Shown piece after piece: positions 1-12,327 of a stretch of 64,000 nucleotides of DNA. The stretch is from Enoplosus armatus (taxonomy: Eukaryota; Chordata; Actinopteri; Centrarchiformes; Enoplosidae). Location: positions 22,333,108-22,397,107 of the forward strand of contig NC_092184.1 in NCBI RefSeq assembly GCF_043641665.1, written 5' to 3'. The notes under the pieces were generated by a model that saw only the letters and a program-made list of their open reading frames with translations, had not been told where the DNA came from and did no database searches. The position numbers and the translations under genes are program-made. How positions within the stretch are numbered: position 1 is the stretch's first letter; every line of letters starts with the position of its first letter.

Positions 1-2425
1 GATCTGTGTGTCAGGGTACTTAGCCATACCTTCTATATCTGATTATAGGGACTGGTTTTAGGCTACTTGTACAGAGCACAAGCAGGCTTCAGTGTTAAAC
101 CTCTGCAGTAAACTATTGCTGCCCCGTCAAAGAGAAGCTTGTACAGTAAGTCGACCGTGCTCTTCTGAATGCAGTCTATCAATAGCTGAGACTTTTAAAG
201 GACTACTGTATTTTTAGAAACTGTAGTTGAAAGTCGTTCACAGCCCCCCCAAATGTCAGGTTTAGATTCCACTTTCTCAATGTGTCTGTGTGCAGGTGTA
301 AAATTGCATATTTGCGTGCATGCACGTGCATGGCTTCCATGTGTGATTCTCAGGGAGAGTGCAAGTGTTATATTACAGATGACATTGTACAGTAGCACAG
401 CTATACATGGCCATTGCCAAGTACAGTACATGAGTCTGTGAGCGCAGTGGGACAAGATGCAGCAGGGAACAAGGAGGGCGACGGAAATGAAAAGTAGGAC
501 GAAGTATTGAGGAATGCAGAAAAGAGGAAGCGACAGAGGGGAGAGTGAGAGGAAACAGCTGGGTCAAGGGTGGTTGGGTTATGGGAAATAAGCTCAGCAC
601 AAGGCTGCAGTTTTGTTTTTTCTCTCTGTCTCGGTCTCTGTGTCTCCTGATCCCGTACATCCATGGTCTCAGCAAAACTCAGGAAGGACAGTTGGATGGC
701 TGGAAGGATGAAGAGATGAAGTTACAGAGGAAAAGGGGATGACAGGAAGCCTAAATGGCAGACGGCACTGGCCTTTTTTTGCCCTGAGTGTGAAACTGAA
801 GAACTGTAGAACCTGATGAACTGTAGAAGTCGGTTTCATTGAGTGTAGACTTGCATCCTGCTGCCGAGGGCGAGATAGACTATCCAGCACAGTGTTCAAC
901 CATCTATGTAAGCATATCAACCAACTGTTGCAATTTCAATAAATATACCTGGCTTTGATGTCATCACCTCCCTTTGATTGATCCCAGTGATCTTCACTGT
1001 TTGTGCGTGTAGTTGTCGGTTCCTTGTCTTAGTTTCTGGCCCCGGAGGCTACGAAACCCCCCTTATTCAAGTTCAGCAGAACAGGTCGGCCAACTATCTG
1101 GATCAGTGTTTTCTCTAGTAACACTTATATCTGCGGTGTTTGTTCCATTTTATTATGGACAAACTGCAGTGAGCTTAAACTTTCACTGACATTTACTACA
1201 TTTGACCTCTTGAAAAGTACCATTAACTTCTTTTGGCTGATGTTCTGTGTAGAAGAAGAAAAAAGAACTACAGCTTGGCATATTCAAGCCAGCAGATGAT
1301 TAAAAAATACTATTGAAATGCTATAAAAGTAACAAAATGGGGTTTCTCTCGAAATACATCTGTATGTGTGTTCTTGCCAGCTTGACTTGTGGTCTCAAAA
1401 CCTGCAGAGCCAATACACCCAATGTGTTTTTGTTACTATGGTGGATTCCTCCTTGGTCTGCAAGTGCTAGTTATAACCCCTATGAAACATTTAAAATGCA
1501 TAGTTTTCTCTTCTTTTCATGCTCTCTGCATCCACTGAATAAATGCAGGAGCACCATTGCCCAAGTGCCCACTGTCTAAGTGGCAGACCTCTTGCTCGGC
1601 ATCGTTATGGTTTTTACTGGTCCCGTGGCTGTCATTTGAAACAGTCATAAGCGGCTGCAGAAGTAGGTCCTCCAACCTGTTTTATTGGTGTCTTGTGTGA
1701 CTTAGGTTAGTGTGCCACCGTGAGACTCTAAACAAAAACCTAGTCATTCAGACATGCAAGCACACGAGAGGTGCTCACATACACACTCACTGTTTGGTGT
1801 CCAGTTGAAACACTGACCTCAGTTTATTGTGTGTCCTCCTCCTCAATGCAGTGACCTCAGTCACAGTTAATAAGATTAAGTGTCCCAGAGGGGAACAGAA
1901 CCCTGTTTAATACGACCTGCTTTGGTGTGGAGCACTGTGTGCTGGGCAGCTCTTATCTTTGCTCAAACATTGTGGAGGAGGGGGCTCGCTCGGGACCCCA
2001 GTCTCCTCCCAATCCCTACATCCCTCCCTACTGGCAGCTGTTAGTGTGAGTAAGTCTGTGTGTGTAATCCAGCTGTGTGGAGGAGCAGAGAACATTGTGT
2101 TCTGAGTTCACATTGGGGCTTGGATCTTGTTTTGCTTGCATCGGTCTGTCAGCTCAGATTTGGGGAGCCTGCAGACCAGAGGCCAGCTGAATGGTGCATT
2201 GTGACACTGACATAAGCCCATGACAACACTCCTCTGTTCCTTGTCCCCATCTTGTGCTCATTATGAGAAGTTGGGGTCAGCATGTGCAAGAAAGTGATAA
2301 CAAAAGTACATTTTTTATAATTGTTTAAAAGTTACACAAAAGACAAAATATGATTAGATAACTTGGCAGAGGTCCCTGTATTTGAGGCTTGTGTTCATGT
2401 CTTTTTCTCTTCTCTTCCCTTCCAG
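1..2425. other. No recognised gene; upstream part or intron of ssh2
   Basis: I find no stretch in either strand that reads as a known protein. Human SSH2 has roughly 35 residues before the first exon seen here, and an exon encoding them should end with two bases of a split Ser codon before a GT; no convincing candidate appears. The stretch is therefore probably intron 1 of ssh2 or its upstream region, with the first exon(s) left of the window. The short open frames here have no family resemblance and no splice support. Confidence 0.6.
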
Positions 2426-4968
2426 TATCAGTGAGAGTTTCCTCACCGTAAAAGGTGCAGCCTTGTTCCTTCCCAGGGGAAATAGCCCCACGCCTAACTC
2501 TGCACCTCGTATCAGCCAGCGCAGGAACAAGCACACAGGTAAAAACAGCTTCAGCTTCTCCCAGTGCTCTCTTCCACTCAATTTGACACTCAGCCTCAGA
2601 TATGAACTCCAGAGAAGAAGCTGAGATTAAATAGCACAGTGTGTTTTCAAATGGACGTTCCTCAACAGCATCAGCAGTAACAGCTGGTGTTAACTTCACT
2701 AAAGCTGTTTCACAACAAGGCAGATGAGTTCAGTGCAGTCAGTTCACTGCTGCATGCAATGTGTCGGCCAGCTTGTTTGATGTATATTTTCTCTAAGAAC
2801 CCACACTTAAAATATCTTGACACGTTTGGACAATGAAAAGGAGGTTTGAAAAATTGAGGAACAAGGGAAGTAGAATCTGCTGCTGTTTGTGACAGCCTTT
2901 ATAGTCGTAAACTTTGTGATGTGAAATGGGCTGATTACTATAAAAAGAATCCAAAAATGTTTTCCCTCACATGTATTCAGGGATCAGGTTTGAATGTAGG
3001 CTTAAAGTGAAAGAGACTCCAGTGTGAATGCACTGGAAACTTGCCACAGGGTAAATTATGCATTGTCCTTGGTGTTATGTCAACCTTTACATGCTAAGAA
3101 TGAGATTGTTGTCCAAAAGAAAGTAAAGTGAGGATGTTGAAATCCTATCCATCCAGGTGACCTCCAGAAACATCTTCAGACCATGTTCACTGTGCTGCGG
3201 CCGGAGGACACCATCCGACTGGTCAGTAACAAACACACGCACACAGTAGCAAAGGTCAGGAGCAAGGTGGCATTGTGAGCAGGGAGATTGTGCTCCAAAC
3301 AGAGGGGCTGGTTTCAGTTCTTTTGTTCGCAAACATAAAGAACTGAAACTGCTGTTGGACATGGAAACAGAAAACATACAGTACTCAGTCAGAAAACTCC
3401 TTTCCATCTTTTCTTGCAGGCTGTGCGTCTGGAGAGCGCCTACCCTCAGGTAACCCGCTACATGGTGGTGGTCTCCACCAATGGTAGACAGGACACGGAG
3501 GAGAGCATCGTGCTCGGCATGGACTTTGTCTCCTCTGATAGGTCAGTGCCTCAGAAGCAGCACACTACTATCTTATTGAACAGTGGTCTTTTATTATTGT
3601 TTTATTCTTGCATTTGTGCTGTCTTTGAATAACTGTGTTTTGCTTTTTAATGTTGTCCTGAACTCATCCTTTTATTAAGGTATTAAGTATTAAGTCAAAC
3701 CAGTGTGTCTTGTTTTCCTGTGCTGCTGTCTAACGTGTTGATCTTCCCGCCAGCTGCTGTACGGTGGGTCTGGTTCTACCTCTGTGGAGTGACTCTTTGA
3801 TCCACTTGGATGGAGACGGGTAAGACACCACACCTACCTCCTGCTTCCTCTTGCTGCTCCCTGGGGCAGCTGACTGACTGCTCTGATGACTTGTTGACAT
3901 GTTGCTCTTATTTAGCCGTTGTGTTGTTGGTGTTGTAAGATGGTGATAAACTATTTCTGGGTATCCCATTTCTAATCTCTCTCTCTCTGTCTCCACAGTG
4001 GTTTTAGTGTGTCGACAGTGAACAGGGTTCATGTTTTCAAGCCAGTTTCTGTCCAGGCCATGTGGTGAGCAACCTTTTTATTTGTTTCCACAAATGACAG
4101 TTATGTGAAGTTGCATTAAGGTTAAGGTTGCAGGCTTACTGTACCCATTGTACTTTGACTTTGACCTCCAGCCTTTTTTCTTTGTCACTTTCTTATCTTC
4201 CCTCTCCTCTTCCTTTTTTCCTCATTATCTCTGCCTTCCAGTCTCTTCTTTATCTTTCCGTCTCACATGCCACTGCCTCTTCATTTCCGAACTCGTTGTC
4301 TTCATTTCCTCATTTTCTTGTCCCTTTGTTATTTTTCTCTCCACCTGGCCTCCCTCTCCCTTGAATGTCTTCTGACACCTTCGTTTATCTGCAGTTATAT
4401 CTCTGTATTATGTCTCTTCTGTCATAATCTTTCTGTTCTTCTCTCCTCACCTCTGTTATTTCCTCGTTTCTCTCACTAATTATTCAACCCACCTCCCTTG
4501 TTTTATTCTCAAATGTGTTGATTATTCCTCGCTTATCTTTTCTAATTTTCACTTTCTCTCCATTTCACATAATTCCTCCCTTCCTATTACCTTGCCTAAC
4601 CTTTTTTCCTTTGCCCATTATTATATCATCTCCTGATTTAAATTATCTGACTCTCAGTCAGTCATGTGAAAAACACAGTCATGTTCAATCCAAATTTCAC
4701 TTCAGTTTTTTAAAGAGTTTTTTGTCTTTTTGCCCTCGAGACAACCTCTCATGTGTGAATCCTCTTCCCTCAGGTCAGCCCTCCAGTCGCTCCACAAAGC
4801 GTGCGAGGTGGCTCGCTGCCATAACTACTACCCAGGCAGCCTGTTCCTGACCTGGGTCAGCTATTACCAGAGCAGGGTCTCATCCAACCAGTTCTGTGTC
4901 AACGAGTGGAACGCCATGCAGGACGTCGAGTCGCACCGTGCCAATTCACCCGTTCTCTTCACAGACCT
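2426..4968 (+). CDS. ssh2: ssh2 exons for the slingshot N-terminal (SSH-N) region
   Basis: Six exons (2426-2538, 3157-3221, 3420-3541, 3754-3819, 3999-4064, 4774-4968) carry the conserved slingshot N-terminal region, which in this family takes part in F-actin binding and substrate recognition. Recognisable blocks in order are GDLQKHLQTMFTVLRPED, LAVRLESAYPQ, GLVLPLWSDSLIHLDGDGG, FSVSTVNRVHVFKPVSVQ and CVNEWNAMQD. The first base at 2426 completes a Ser codon begun in an upstream exon, which proves that at least one more coding exon exists. The 4065-4773 intron is strongly pyrimidine-rich and generates spurious open frames. Confidence 0.92.
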
Positions 4969-5612
4969 GTGAGTAGAGGGGAAGAAGGGTGACCACATGA
5001 ATACACACACAGTTCACACTGATGATGAAATATTGTGTGGTCTTTGGTGTGAGTCATTTTCACAAGTTGGATATGCATTCCAGCAACGCGTGAAAGGTAT
5101 ATGACAAACAAGCATGCACACATGTGGACAGACATACAGTTTGTATACCCTGACATTCACAACAGTAAAGACTTGTTGTATTTAAGTGCACAGTTGCATC
5201 TTTGCAACAGCATTGCCCAACATCTCCTCACGTGCCGACAGTGTTGTCACATTTTTACAGCAGTAGATTGCCGGCTATCAGTCTTTAGAGCCCTGAACTC
5301 TCGAGAGGTTACAGACAGCATGTGACCCCAGTGCTGTCCGTAAGAGGCAGGCACAAACAAAAACAAACACACACATGCAGACACGGGAGCAAATGCTGAA
5401 CTATATGCAAATAGACACATGCTGATACACACACTCATTGAATCTTAATCTTTGTGACGCAGAGTTGTCAACGGATCCACAAGGGAGCATAGAAAGTACA
5501 GGGAATGACACAGGCTGCTGGATTTATGTCTTCACTAATACCAGGGAAATTCCCCTTCCTGCTGCTTAGTCACGTGACTCGCTACCTATTTGGAGCAACT
5601 CTTTCTCTCTTA

Positions 5613-5661
<49 letters not shown>

Positions 5662-8600
5662 CGGAGAACCTCGGAGAACCTCAAGTGTCCAAAATAGCTG
5701 AGGCTAAAGCCGGCTTGATTTACATTTGGAAAAATGGAATCCAGACAGACAAATAGGTAGACCAACTCAGGGACGGACAGAAGCAGGTGGCAGGCAGAGA
5801 GAAGGAGGTAGAGGACGGGGGTGTTGGGGGGGTGGGGGGGGGGGGGGGGGATTAAGGAAGATATTCTGCTGCTGCATGCACCTGATGCCCCCAGATGGAA
5901 AGAAGAAGAGAGAAATCAAGTTCCACTTAAAACTCGACAATCAAGAAACACCCATATTTACTGTCTGCCTGGAAACAGAGATACTTTACACTCTCTGTCT
6001 TTGGAGGAGGTGTGTTTGCACTTGAGTGCCCTTATCATTAAGATTGCCACCCACACTTTATGAGCCCCAACATACACGTCCAAACACGTAAAGTCCCTGT
6101 TTGTCCTCCCGCGCAGGGTGACTGCCAAAGCTACATGACCTGCCAGTGTTTGTTGACATGGAAGTATAACCATTAAATGAAAAGTCGAGATAGCAGGAAG
6201 TGGTTTGATGTTGCCGTGTTTGTTTGATTAATGAGGATTACTGTGAATTCCCGTAGACTGCGATTCAAGGAAGTGTCATAGAATTCCCATTCATGAGTTA
6301 CTCATTAGCACCATGTTTTGTGTCGTCATTAGACATTCATCACTCTCGTGTACTTTTTTTTTTTTTACCCTTTATTTTCCTGTGTTTGTTTCCCTGACCA
6401 GCCATCCCTCCTTCAGGCAGACTGTAGGCAAGTCACGACCTGCTGTGAGGTTAAACTGTTGGAGTATTTGTTGGCAGGTGTGAATAGGTTCTTTTTCTCT
6501 TAATCCTGTGGACTCAGTGGGTCAGTAAGACCTTCAGCGTTGAGATAAACAAACACTTTTCCAGCACAGATGCTCTCTGTCTGCAGTTGCACACCTGAGG
6601 CCATCACACTGCCCCTCTTTGTGACCGCTGACCCTCACTGCTGTGTACTATATCGGTGAGGATCCCTTTGACAACGTAAGAAGGAGAAGCTGGGAAACAA
6701 ACTGAGCTCCTCTCTCCGGAGAGGTAATTAGGCCACTTGTTGGTATCATCAGTGTGACGTCCAAGGGCTAAATGCGTCCCAGAGCGAGCGTGGTTAGAAA
6801 CAGAGCCAGGCACAACAACAGGCATACTCTACAAGGGGACTTTGTTGTGGATCGCCGATGGGCCACGCTCTCAGATTTTCTGTTCCCTCTCCAGTTTCTG
6901 AGAATCAGACAAAGTGGCGATTCTCTCGTGGAACAAGTAATCTCATTGAGACTGAAGTGAAAATGAATCAGTGAACAGAAGGAAAGTGTCGTTACTGTGA
7001 TGTGAAGGTGGTTCTTTGAGTCCAATAGTATTTTTAGGCTAAGAGAAACTGTGTGAAATGTGTTTTGTTGTTTTCTTCATGAAGGTGTTTGTGTGTCTAT
7101 ATGTACAGGCCCACAGAGAGGGAGCGCACAGAGAGGCTGATCAAGACGCGCCTCAGAGAGATCATGATGCAGAAAGACCTGGAGAACGTCACCTGTAAGG
7201 AGGTGAGATGCACATAGATGAGTGGGGTGAAACATTAAAAAGCAAAACACAGCTATTATTAAAATTTCCAGTTAGGTTTTGTGTACATCATGGTTTAGCA
7301 AATGCTGGGTTTTAACACTTAGGTTGTTAAGATACCAAAAGTGCATATTTTCATCATTTTACCATCTTAGATTTTAACTGGCGCTGTTGCATAAACACCT
7401 GAAATTTCCCTAACAGAGAAAAGTTTTGTTTTTTTATTTCCCAGATCCGAACAGAGCTGGAGATGCAGATGGTGTGCAACCTGAGGGAGTTTAAGGAGTT
7501 CATAGACAACGAGATGATAGTCATCCTGGGACAGATGGACAGCCCCACTGAAATCTTTGAACATGTCTATCTGGTAAGAGCCTATGAGCCATGTGGTCTT
7601 AGCTGTTGAGTTTGGTTTAGACAAGACAATGCTCTGTTTGTCTAATCCTGCAGTAATCAGAAATACAGTATTAGCAGATCCATACTCATTTCAGTTCAGT
7701 TTCAGTTTCATACAGTTGAGATTGAGTAAAAGCATGAAAGATGTATAGGAACCATGCCCAAAATGTCCCATTTGTTTTGCTATAACTTGTAAGTTGTGAC
7801 TCATTCTTGATTTTCATTACATGTTGCCTATATTTGTGTACACCTTGATATTGACTGGCCCTGTGATGTCTCCAGGGCTCTGAGTGGAATGCCTCTAACC
7901 TGGACGAGCTGCAGAACAGCGGGTAAGAGATCAGTCAGTAACTTACAAACCACACTAACTCAGGCACACTCACCAATATGTCTATATATATATGTATAAA
8001 TGGAGAGAGTACGCTAAACACACGGCCCACTTACTAGCTTTTTTGGGAGCATTTGGGAGTTTGTTTCACCAGTTACTCAGATCCACAGTTAAAATATACA
8101 TCTGTCATCTGTTACTTGCATTGAATTCCAAAAAGGTTTGCAGCATTGTGTGACCTGTGAGGTATTAGTTAAGCATTCATCGTGCGAATAACTGAAATAT
8201 GAATTGCAAGTCAACCTGCCTATTTCTCGCCTTTTTATGTAGAGTGCACTACATCCTGAACGTTACCAGGGAGATAGACAACTTCTTCCCGGGGATGTTT
8301 GAGTACCACAACATCAGGGTGTACGATGAAGAGGCCACCAACCTGCTGGAGTACTGGAATGAAACCTACAAGTTCATCACCAAAGCCAAGTAGGCTTAAA
8401 CACACACAAGCTTGTCAAGTTCTCCTTGGATTCTCAGTCTTGTTATCCAACACAAGTCCTCTCTCCATTTGTCTCTGTGTCTCTCAGGAAAGCTGGCGCC
8501 AAGTGTCTGGTTCACTGTAAGATGGGTGTGAGTCGCTCCGCCTCCACAGTGATCGCATACGCTATGAAGGAGTACGGCTGGGACCTGGACACTGCCTTCG

Positions 8601-11600
8601 ACTATGTTAAAGAGAAACGGGCCGTCACCAAACCGAACCCTTCCTTCATGAAACAGCTGGAGGAGTATCAGGGAATTCTGCTGGCCAGGTGTGCTTTCAT
8701 AAAGAAGCATCTGTACAGTATGCACGTTCTTTACAGAGTGTGTTGGTGCTAACAAACTGTCAATTTTCTTTGCTTCCACAGCAAACAAAGGCATAATAAG
8801 CTATGGCGCTCACACTCTGATAGCGACCTATCAGATCGCCCGGAGTCAATGTGTAAACCTTCCTCTCACTCCCTGGGTCGCTCCGACTCTCACAACAACA
8901 ACACTTCCTCCCCTTCCTTGCATCACTTCCTGGGCGTGGCTGTGCTGCAAGCGCTCGGTGCTGAAACTGAAGACTCTGCCAAATCAAACACCACACACAC
9001 CTCTGACTCACACGCAGACTCCAACGGTGTGTGTGACTCACAGGGTCAGGAGGAGGTCAGATCAGATTGCGGAGACCCCCTCCTGCTTCCCCTCCCCAGA
9101 CCCCGAGCAGCCACTGTAGTACCAGAGGAGAGACTGGACAATTCAGCGAGCGTGGCTGTCACTGTGCCTGTCGCTCTGCCCCACCCTCCACCATTACTCC
9201 ACATCTTACCACCTACTCCCGAACTCCAGCGTGCTCACCGGGGTCCTCCCACACTTCCGTCCATTTCAGTGCCCAAACAAAGACCAGTGGAACTGGCCCT
9301 CAATTTGCCTGAGCGAAGCAGCTCAGAAGAAATCTCTCCTCGTACTCTGGGATCCACTGACTCAGACATAATAGACCAATCATCATCAGATTCAACCAGT
9401 GACAAACACAGTCCCCTCAGCCCCGCGAACATCACCCCCCTCCCCCTGGTTCTTCCCCTTGCTCCCAGTGATGACAACAACAACCCCAGTGAGTTACAGC
9501 TAGGCGGTGCCTTGGACAGCCGTGGTGATGCCGATGGGTCGTCCAACCACAGCGCAGACAGCATCGACTTCTTCAGCGCCAGGGAAAAGTTTCTGGGCCT
9601 GGCCCAAGATGGCAGATCCCGGACACTTTCTGAGCAGGCACAACAAAAGACACCTCTGTCACTCGAGGAAAACCGAGAAACTGAGGCTAAGGAGGAAGAG
9701 GAGCAGGGGAATGGGACGAGTCAGGTACAGGATCGTTCTGCTTCATCGATCTGTCAACATTTTGTCTTTGCTGGTATAACTTGCTTCATGCAGAAAGCCT
9801 CATTTTGTTATTTGCTGTGCACTTCTTGCATCTGACTGTTTGCTAACAGTGGGTGTGCTAAACAGCATCTGTCTGCACATCACAGTTTTTCATGCAAAAG
9901 TTGGTCCATTCTGCTCATACAGCTGTCACAGCAGCAGTTAACACTTTTTTTTGTTCTCCATATTCTGGACTTTCAAGAGGGCTACAACCATGTAGCTGCA
10001 GACAGAGTTCAATATGAATGACAGGTTGCCTTTTGCATCGTGGTATTATTTTAGCCACACTTCATTGTTGCCTGTCACCACTTGGCGTCGTGAAATTAAG
10101 TTGTCACAGTGTCCTTCCCACCATCAGTCATCTGGTGGCGATACTGAGCAGGTTTTAGCTCCAGACTGTTCACGTAAAAGGGTCGTCAATCACTGTAGTC
10201 AGTCACTCCCAAGTTCAGGTTTATTTGCATAGCACCGTTTCATACGAACACAAGTCTGTGACAGAAGCAGCAGACAGCTGGTCTGTGTGATAAGTGTAAC
10301 TGCTCTTGTACTTATCAGACTGGAAGTGAAATTGGAATCTGACTGGACCAGAATTGGGCTATAAGGACTTTAATGTGGTGAATGAACTAAATCTGTATGA
10401 ATCATCGTGACACCTGCTGGAAGATGAGAGAATAGTCCAGTTTATATAGCTACATTTGTCACTTTGTCTCCTTTCAACCTTATTTTCTATCACGTTACTA
10501 ACAACAGTGTTTTACGGAGTTTAAGAAGTTATTCAGTTATTTATAATAAATGTAAAACAATTAGTAGCAAATCATTACTCATTATAAAGGGAAGCCTATC
10601 ACTGCTTCACAAATACAGAAACAACACAAGGCTATAACTAAAATTATGTCTTTTGCTCTCTTTTTCAGACGTCTCCACAGTCTGAAGACAGCATTGACCG
10701 AACTCACCACCCTCACCATGACAACGGAGTATCAGTCCGCCATATTGTCACAGAAATTGAAGCCATATGCCACCCTGCCTCCTGCCTTCCCACTCCCTCC
10801 TCCTCTCCATCACTCCCTCCATCCTCCCACAGCCCTCAGCTCATCCGACCAGAACATCAGATGGAGGCAGAGACTTCTGAAGCCTCGCACGGCTCTTTAA
10901 CTCCACCTTCACATCCTCAGTCTCCCTCCATGCTGCCGTGCGATTGGCCGGCAGGCTCGGTGCGGCGAGCCACCAAGCAGCTGGAGCAGAAGCTGAGGCA
11001 GGAAATGGAGATGGCTGCGTCTCAGCGGTCTCCGCTGCATTCCCCCAGCGCTGAACACCCTCCTGTCAGACTGTCCCTGTGTTCCCCAAGTACTGAACAT
11101 CCTCCCCATCGCTTCCCGCAGCACTCCACCGAAGAAAGGATCACTCAGGGAGAGATCACGGCTGTATCTGCTATGTCCAAAGACGGAGAGAAGCATTCAG
11201 GGTCACAAACAGAGCTTCAAAGACTCGACTCCTCAGGCACAGACAACCCAGACCCTTCATGCTCCCCTGACTCAAATATCAGCCAAGTCTCTGGTGCTAT
11301 ACCTACCACTGATAGCCATATGCTGACATCATCACTGGCCTCTTCTAGTCCGTTAGAAGAATCATCTGTAGATACCTCAGCCCAGTCCCAAAGACAGAGC
11401 CAGCTCCACAGCCAAAACCAGCCGTGTCAGACTCAGCCCCAGGCCTCTTCAAACCAAATGACTCTGGATGGGGTGACAGTGCAGGAGTCAGACACAGATG
11501 AGAGGCTGGAGTCCAGTTCCCAGGGTGGGCAAGGGGGCTGTGGCCCCGGCTGTGATGCCCAGAGCAGGCTGGCTCGTGGCAGCCAGGAGCTGGAGAGGAT

Positions 11601-12327
11601 TCAGCAGACACTGAGAGAGCTGCAGGCTTTCCTCCACGAGGGCGTCGGCCTGGAGACGACAGACGGCCAAGACCAGGAACTAGGGCAGCCTCAGGGGCTG
11701 AGAGACGTTATGGACACAGAGCCGGGACCTTATAAAGGGGCGTGTTCTGAACAGACCCCTCTAGGCCTGGAAGTAGGGCAGCGGCTCCGAGAGAGACAAG
11801 AGGGGAAGAGTTTCCTGGAGCCCACAGGGTGGCACAGAGCCATGGAGCTGGAGGCTCGCATCCGCCAGGCGGGCCTCACCCCCCCTTCTTTCATGAAGAG
11901 GTCGGCCTCCTTGGCTAAACTGGACTGTCTGGAGCTGTCGGCCAATGACCTCAGCGACTTGGACCTGAGGCCACACACCAGGACGACATCATCACACTCC
12001 CAGGACTCTTTCTCCATGTCCCCGTCTCACTCCGATGACACTTGGAAGAAGCAGAAAGTGTTGGCTCGAAACACTTGCGTTGAAAAGACAGGTTTGTCCC
12101 ACGGGGGCAGGGGTCTGGACGAGTCATCCTCGTCACCGTCCCTCTGCTTCTCCTCCGCCCCTCATCGCCGTCCAAAAGACGACACAGGTGAGAGGGAGGA
12201 GCCGGACGGCAGCAGCGCGGTCACTGTGATGCGTCAGCAGGGGAGGGGACACTCGTCGAGACGTTCTCGTAAAGCGTCTGCTGAGAAAAAGCAGCGAGCT
12301 GTCACCTTGCTATACAACACCATGTAA
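2426..12327 (+). CDS. ssh2: Slingshot protein phosphatase 2 (5' end outside window)
   Basis: Cofilin/ADF phosphatase: it removes the inhibitory phosphate at Ser3 of cofilin and promotes actin filament turnover; slingshots bind F-actin and are held by 14-3-3. Exons: 2426-2538, 3157-3221, 3420-3541, 3754-3819, 3999-4064, 4774-4968, 7109-7202, 7445-7573, 7876-7922, 8243-8389, 8488-8688, 8782-9724, 10669-12327; about 1281 codons, every junction GT-AG and in phase. Order of domains: SSH N-terminal region, DEK-C, dual-specificity phosphatase with the signature HCKMGVSRSAS, then a long Ser/Pro-rich tail. Residues such as SISESFLTVKGAALFLPRG, YMVVVSTNGRQDTEESIV and the C-terminal YNTM fit SSH2 better than SSH1 or SSH3 (from memory of the human proteins). 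Human SSH2 has 1423 residues. Teleosts often keep two copies; I cannot say whether this is the a or b copy. The first coding exon is missing. Confidence 0.95.
5616..5659. repeat. (AC)n microsatellite, about 44 bp
   Basis: Pure AC repeat in the ssh2 intron between exons ending 4968 and starting 7109; immediately followed by a tandem of CTCGGAGAAC. Confidence 0.95.
5826..5851. repeat. G-run
   Basis: Almost uninterrupted G tract inside the ssh2 intron, preceded by further G runs (from about 5816), so several G-tracts lie close together on the coding strand. Confidence 0.9.
7109..7573 (+). CDS. ssh2: ssh2 exons for the DEK-C domain
   Basis: Exons 7109-7202 and 7445-7573 encode the DEK-C-like domain directly before the phosphatase: PTERERTERLIKTRLREI, then KEIRTELEMQMVCNLREF and FIDNEMIVILGQMD. 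In slingshots this helical module contributes to recognition of phospho-cofilin. Both junctions are phase-consistent: 7109 completes a Leu codon left open at 4968, and 7202 and 7573 end on whole codons. Confidence 0.92.
7876..8688 (+). CDS. ssh2: ssh2 exons for the dual-specificity phosphatase catalytic domain
   Basis: Exons 7876-7922, 8243-8389 and 8488-8688 hold the catalytic fold. The general-acid loop region (FEYHNIRVYDEEATNLLEYW) lies in the middle exon. The active-site loop HCKMGVSRSAS is intact in the third, with the nucleophilic Cys codon at 8516-8518 and the phosphate-binding Arg five residues later, so the enzyme should be active. The introns either side of the active-site exon are only about 98 and 93 nt. 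The donor after 8389 (AA|GTAGGC) is weaker than its neighbours but is required to keep frame. Confidence 0.94.
8782..9724 (+). CDS. ssh2: ssh2 penultimate exon: start of the Ser/Pro-rich tail
   Basis: Begins SKQRHNKLWRSHSDSDLSD, the conserved block after the slingshot phosphatase domain, then diverges into a Ser/Thr/Pro-rich disordered stretch. Near its end SADSIDFFSAREKFLGLAQ corresponds to a conserved block of the human SSH2 tail (IDFFSALEKFVELSQ). It ends in frame at CAG|GTACAG (9724). If the following intron were retained, the frame would stay open to 9835 and then stop, giving a protein without the last 553 residues. Confidence 0.88.
10669..12327 (+). CDS. ssh2: ssh2 last coding exon and stop
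   Basis: Starts after a pyrimidine-rich acceptor (TTTTTCAG at 10661-10668); the frame is open to the TAA at 12325-12327, 552 residues. Conserved islands in a mostly disordered tail: SVRHIVTEIEAI, WPAGSVRRATKQLEQKLRQE, a Leu-rich helical stretch ELERIQQTLRELQAFL, and PSFMKRSASLAKLDCLEL, whose RSAS lies in a 14-3-3-type Ser context. The protein ends LLYNTM, matching the SSH2 C terminus. The true exon start is upstream of the first in-frame ATG, so a gene call beginning at 10861 would be wrong. Confidence 0.9.
   Translation, partial: TSPQSEDSIDRTHHPHHDNGVSVRHIVTEIEAICHPASCLPTPSSSPSLPPSSHSPQLIRPEHQMEAETSEASHGSLTPPSHPQSPSMLPCDWPAGSVRRATKQLEQKLRQEMEMAASQRSPLHSPSAEHPPVRLSLCSPSTEHPPHRFPQHSTEERITQGEITAVSAMSKDGEKHSGSQTELQRLDSSGTDNPDPSCSPDSNISQVSGAIPTTDSHMLTSSLASSSPLEESSVDTSAQSQRQSQLHSQNQPCQTQPQASSNQMTLDGVTVQESDTDERLESSSQGGQGGCGPGCDAQSRLARGSQELERIQQTLRELQAFLHEGVGLETTDGQDQELGQPQGLRDVMDTEPGPYKGACSEQTPLGLEVGQRLRERQEGKSFLEPTGWHRAMELEARIRQAGLTPPSFMKRSASLAKLDCLELSANDLSDLDLRPHTRTTSSHSQDSFSMSPSHSDDTWKKQKVLARNTCVEKTGLSHGGRGLDESSSSPSLCFSSAPHRRPKDDTGEREEPDGSSAVTVMRQQGRGHSSRRSRKASAEKKQRAVTLLYNTM

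Noticed and set aside
4128..4850. Overlapping long open frames in the ssh2 intron
   Set aside because: Pyrimidine-rich intron; frames are compositional artefacts ending in the real exon at 4774.
8849..9835. A separate gene starting at the ATG at 8849
   Set aside because: The frame is simply the internal part of the ssh2 exon 8782-9724 and continues past its donor.
2426..12327. Naming the phosphatase SSH1 on the strength of the 12q24 neighbourhood
   Set aside because: The residue matches (ISESFLTVKGAALFLPRG, STNGRQDTEESIV, C-terminal YNTM) favour SSH2, and neighbours match the 17q11.2 set.
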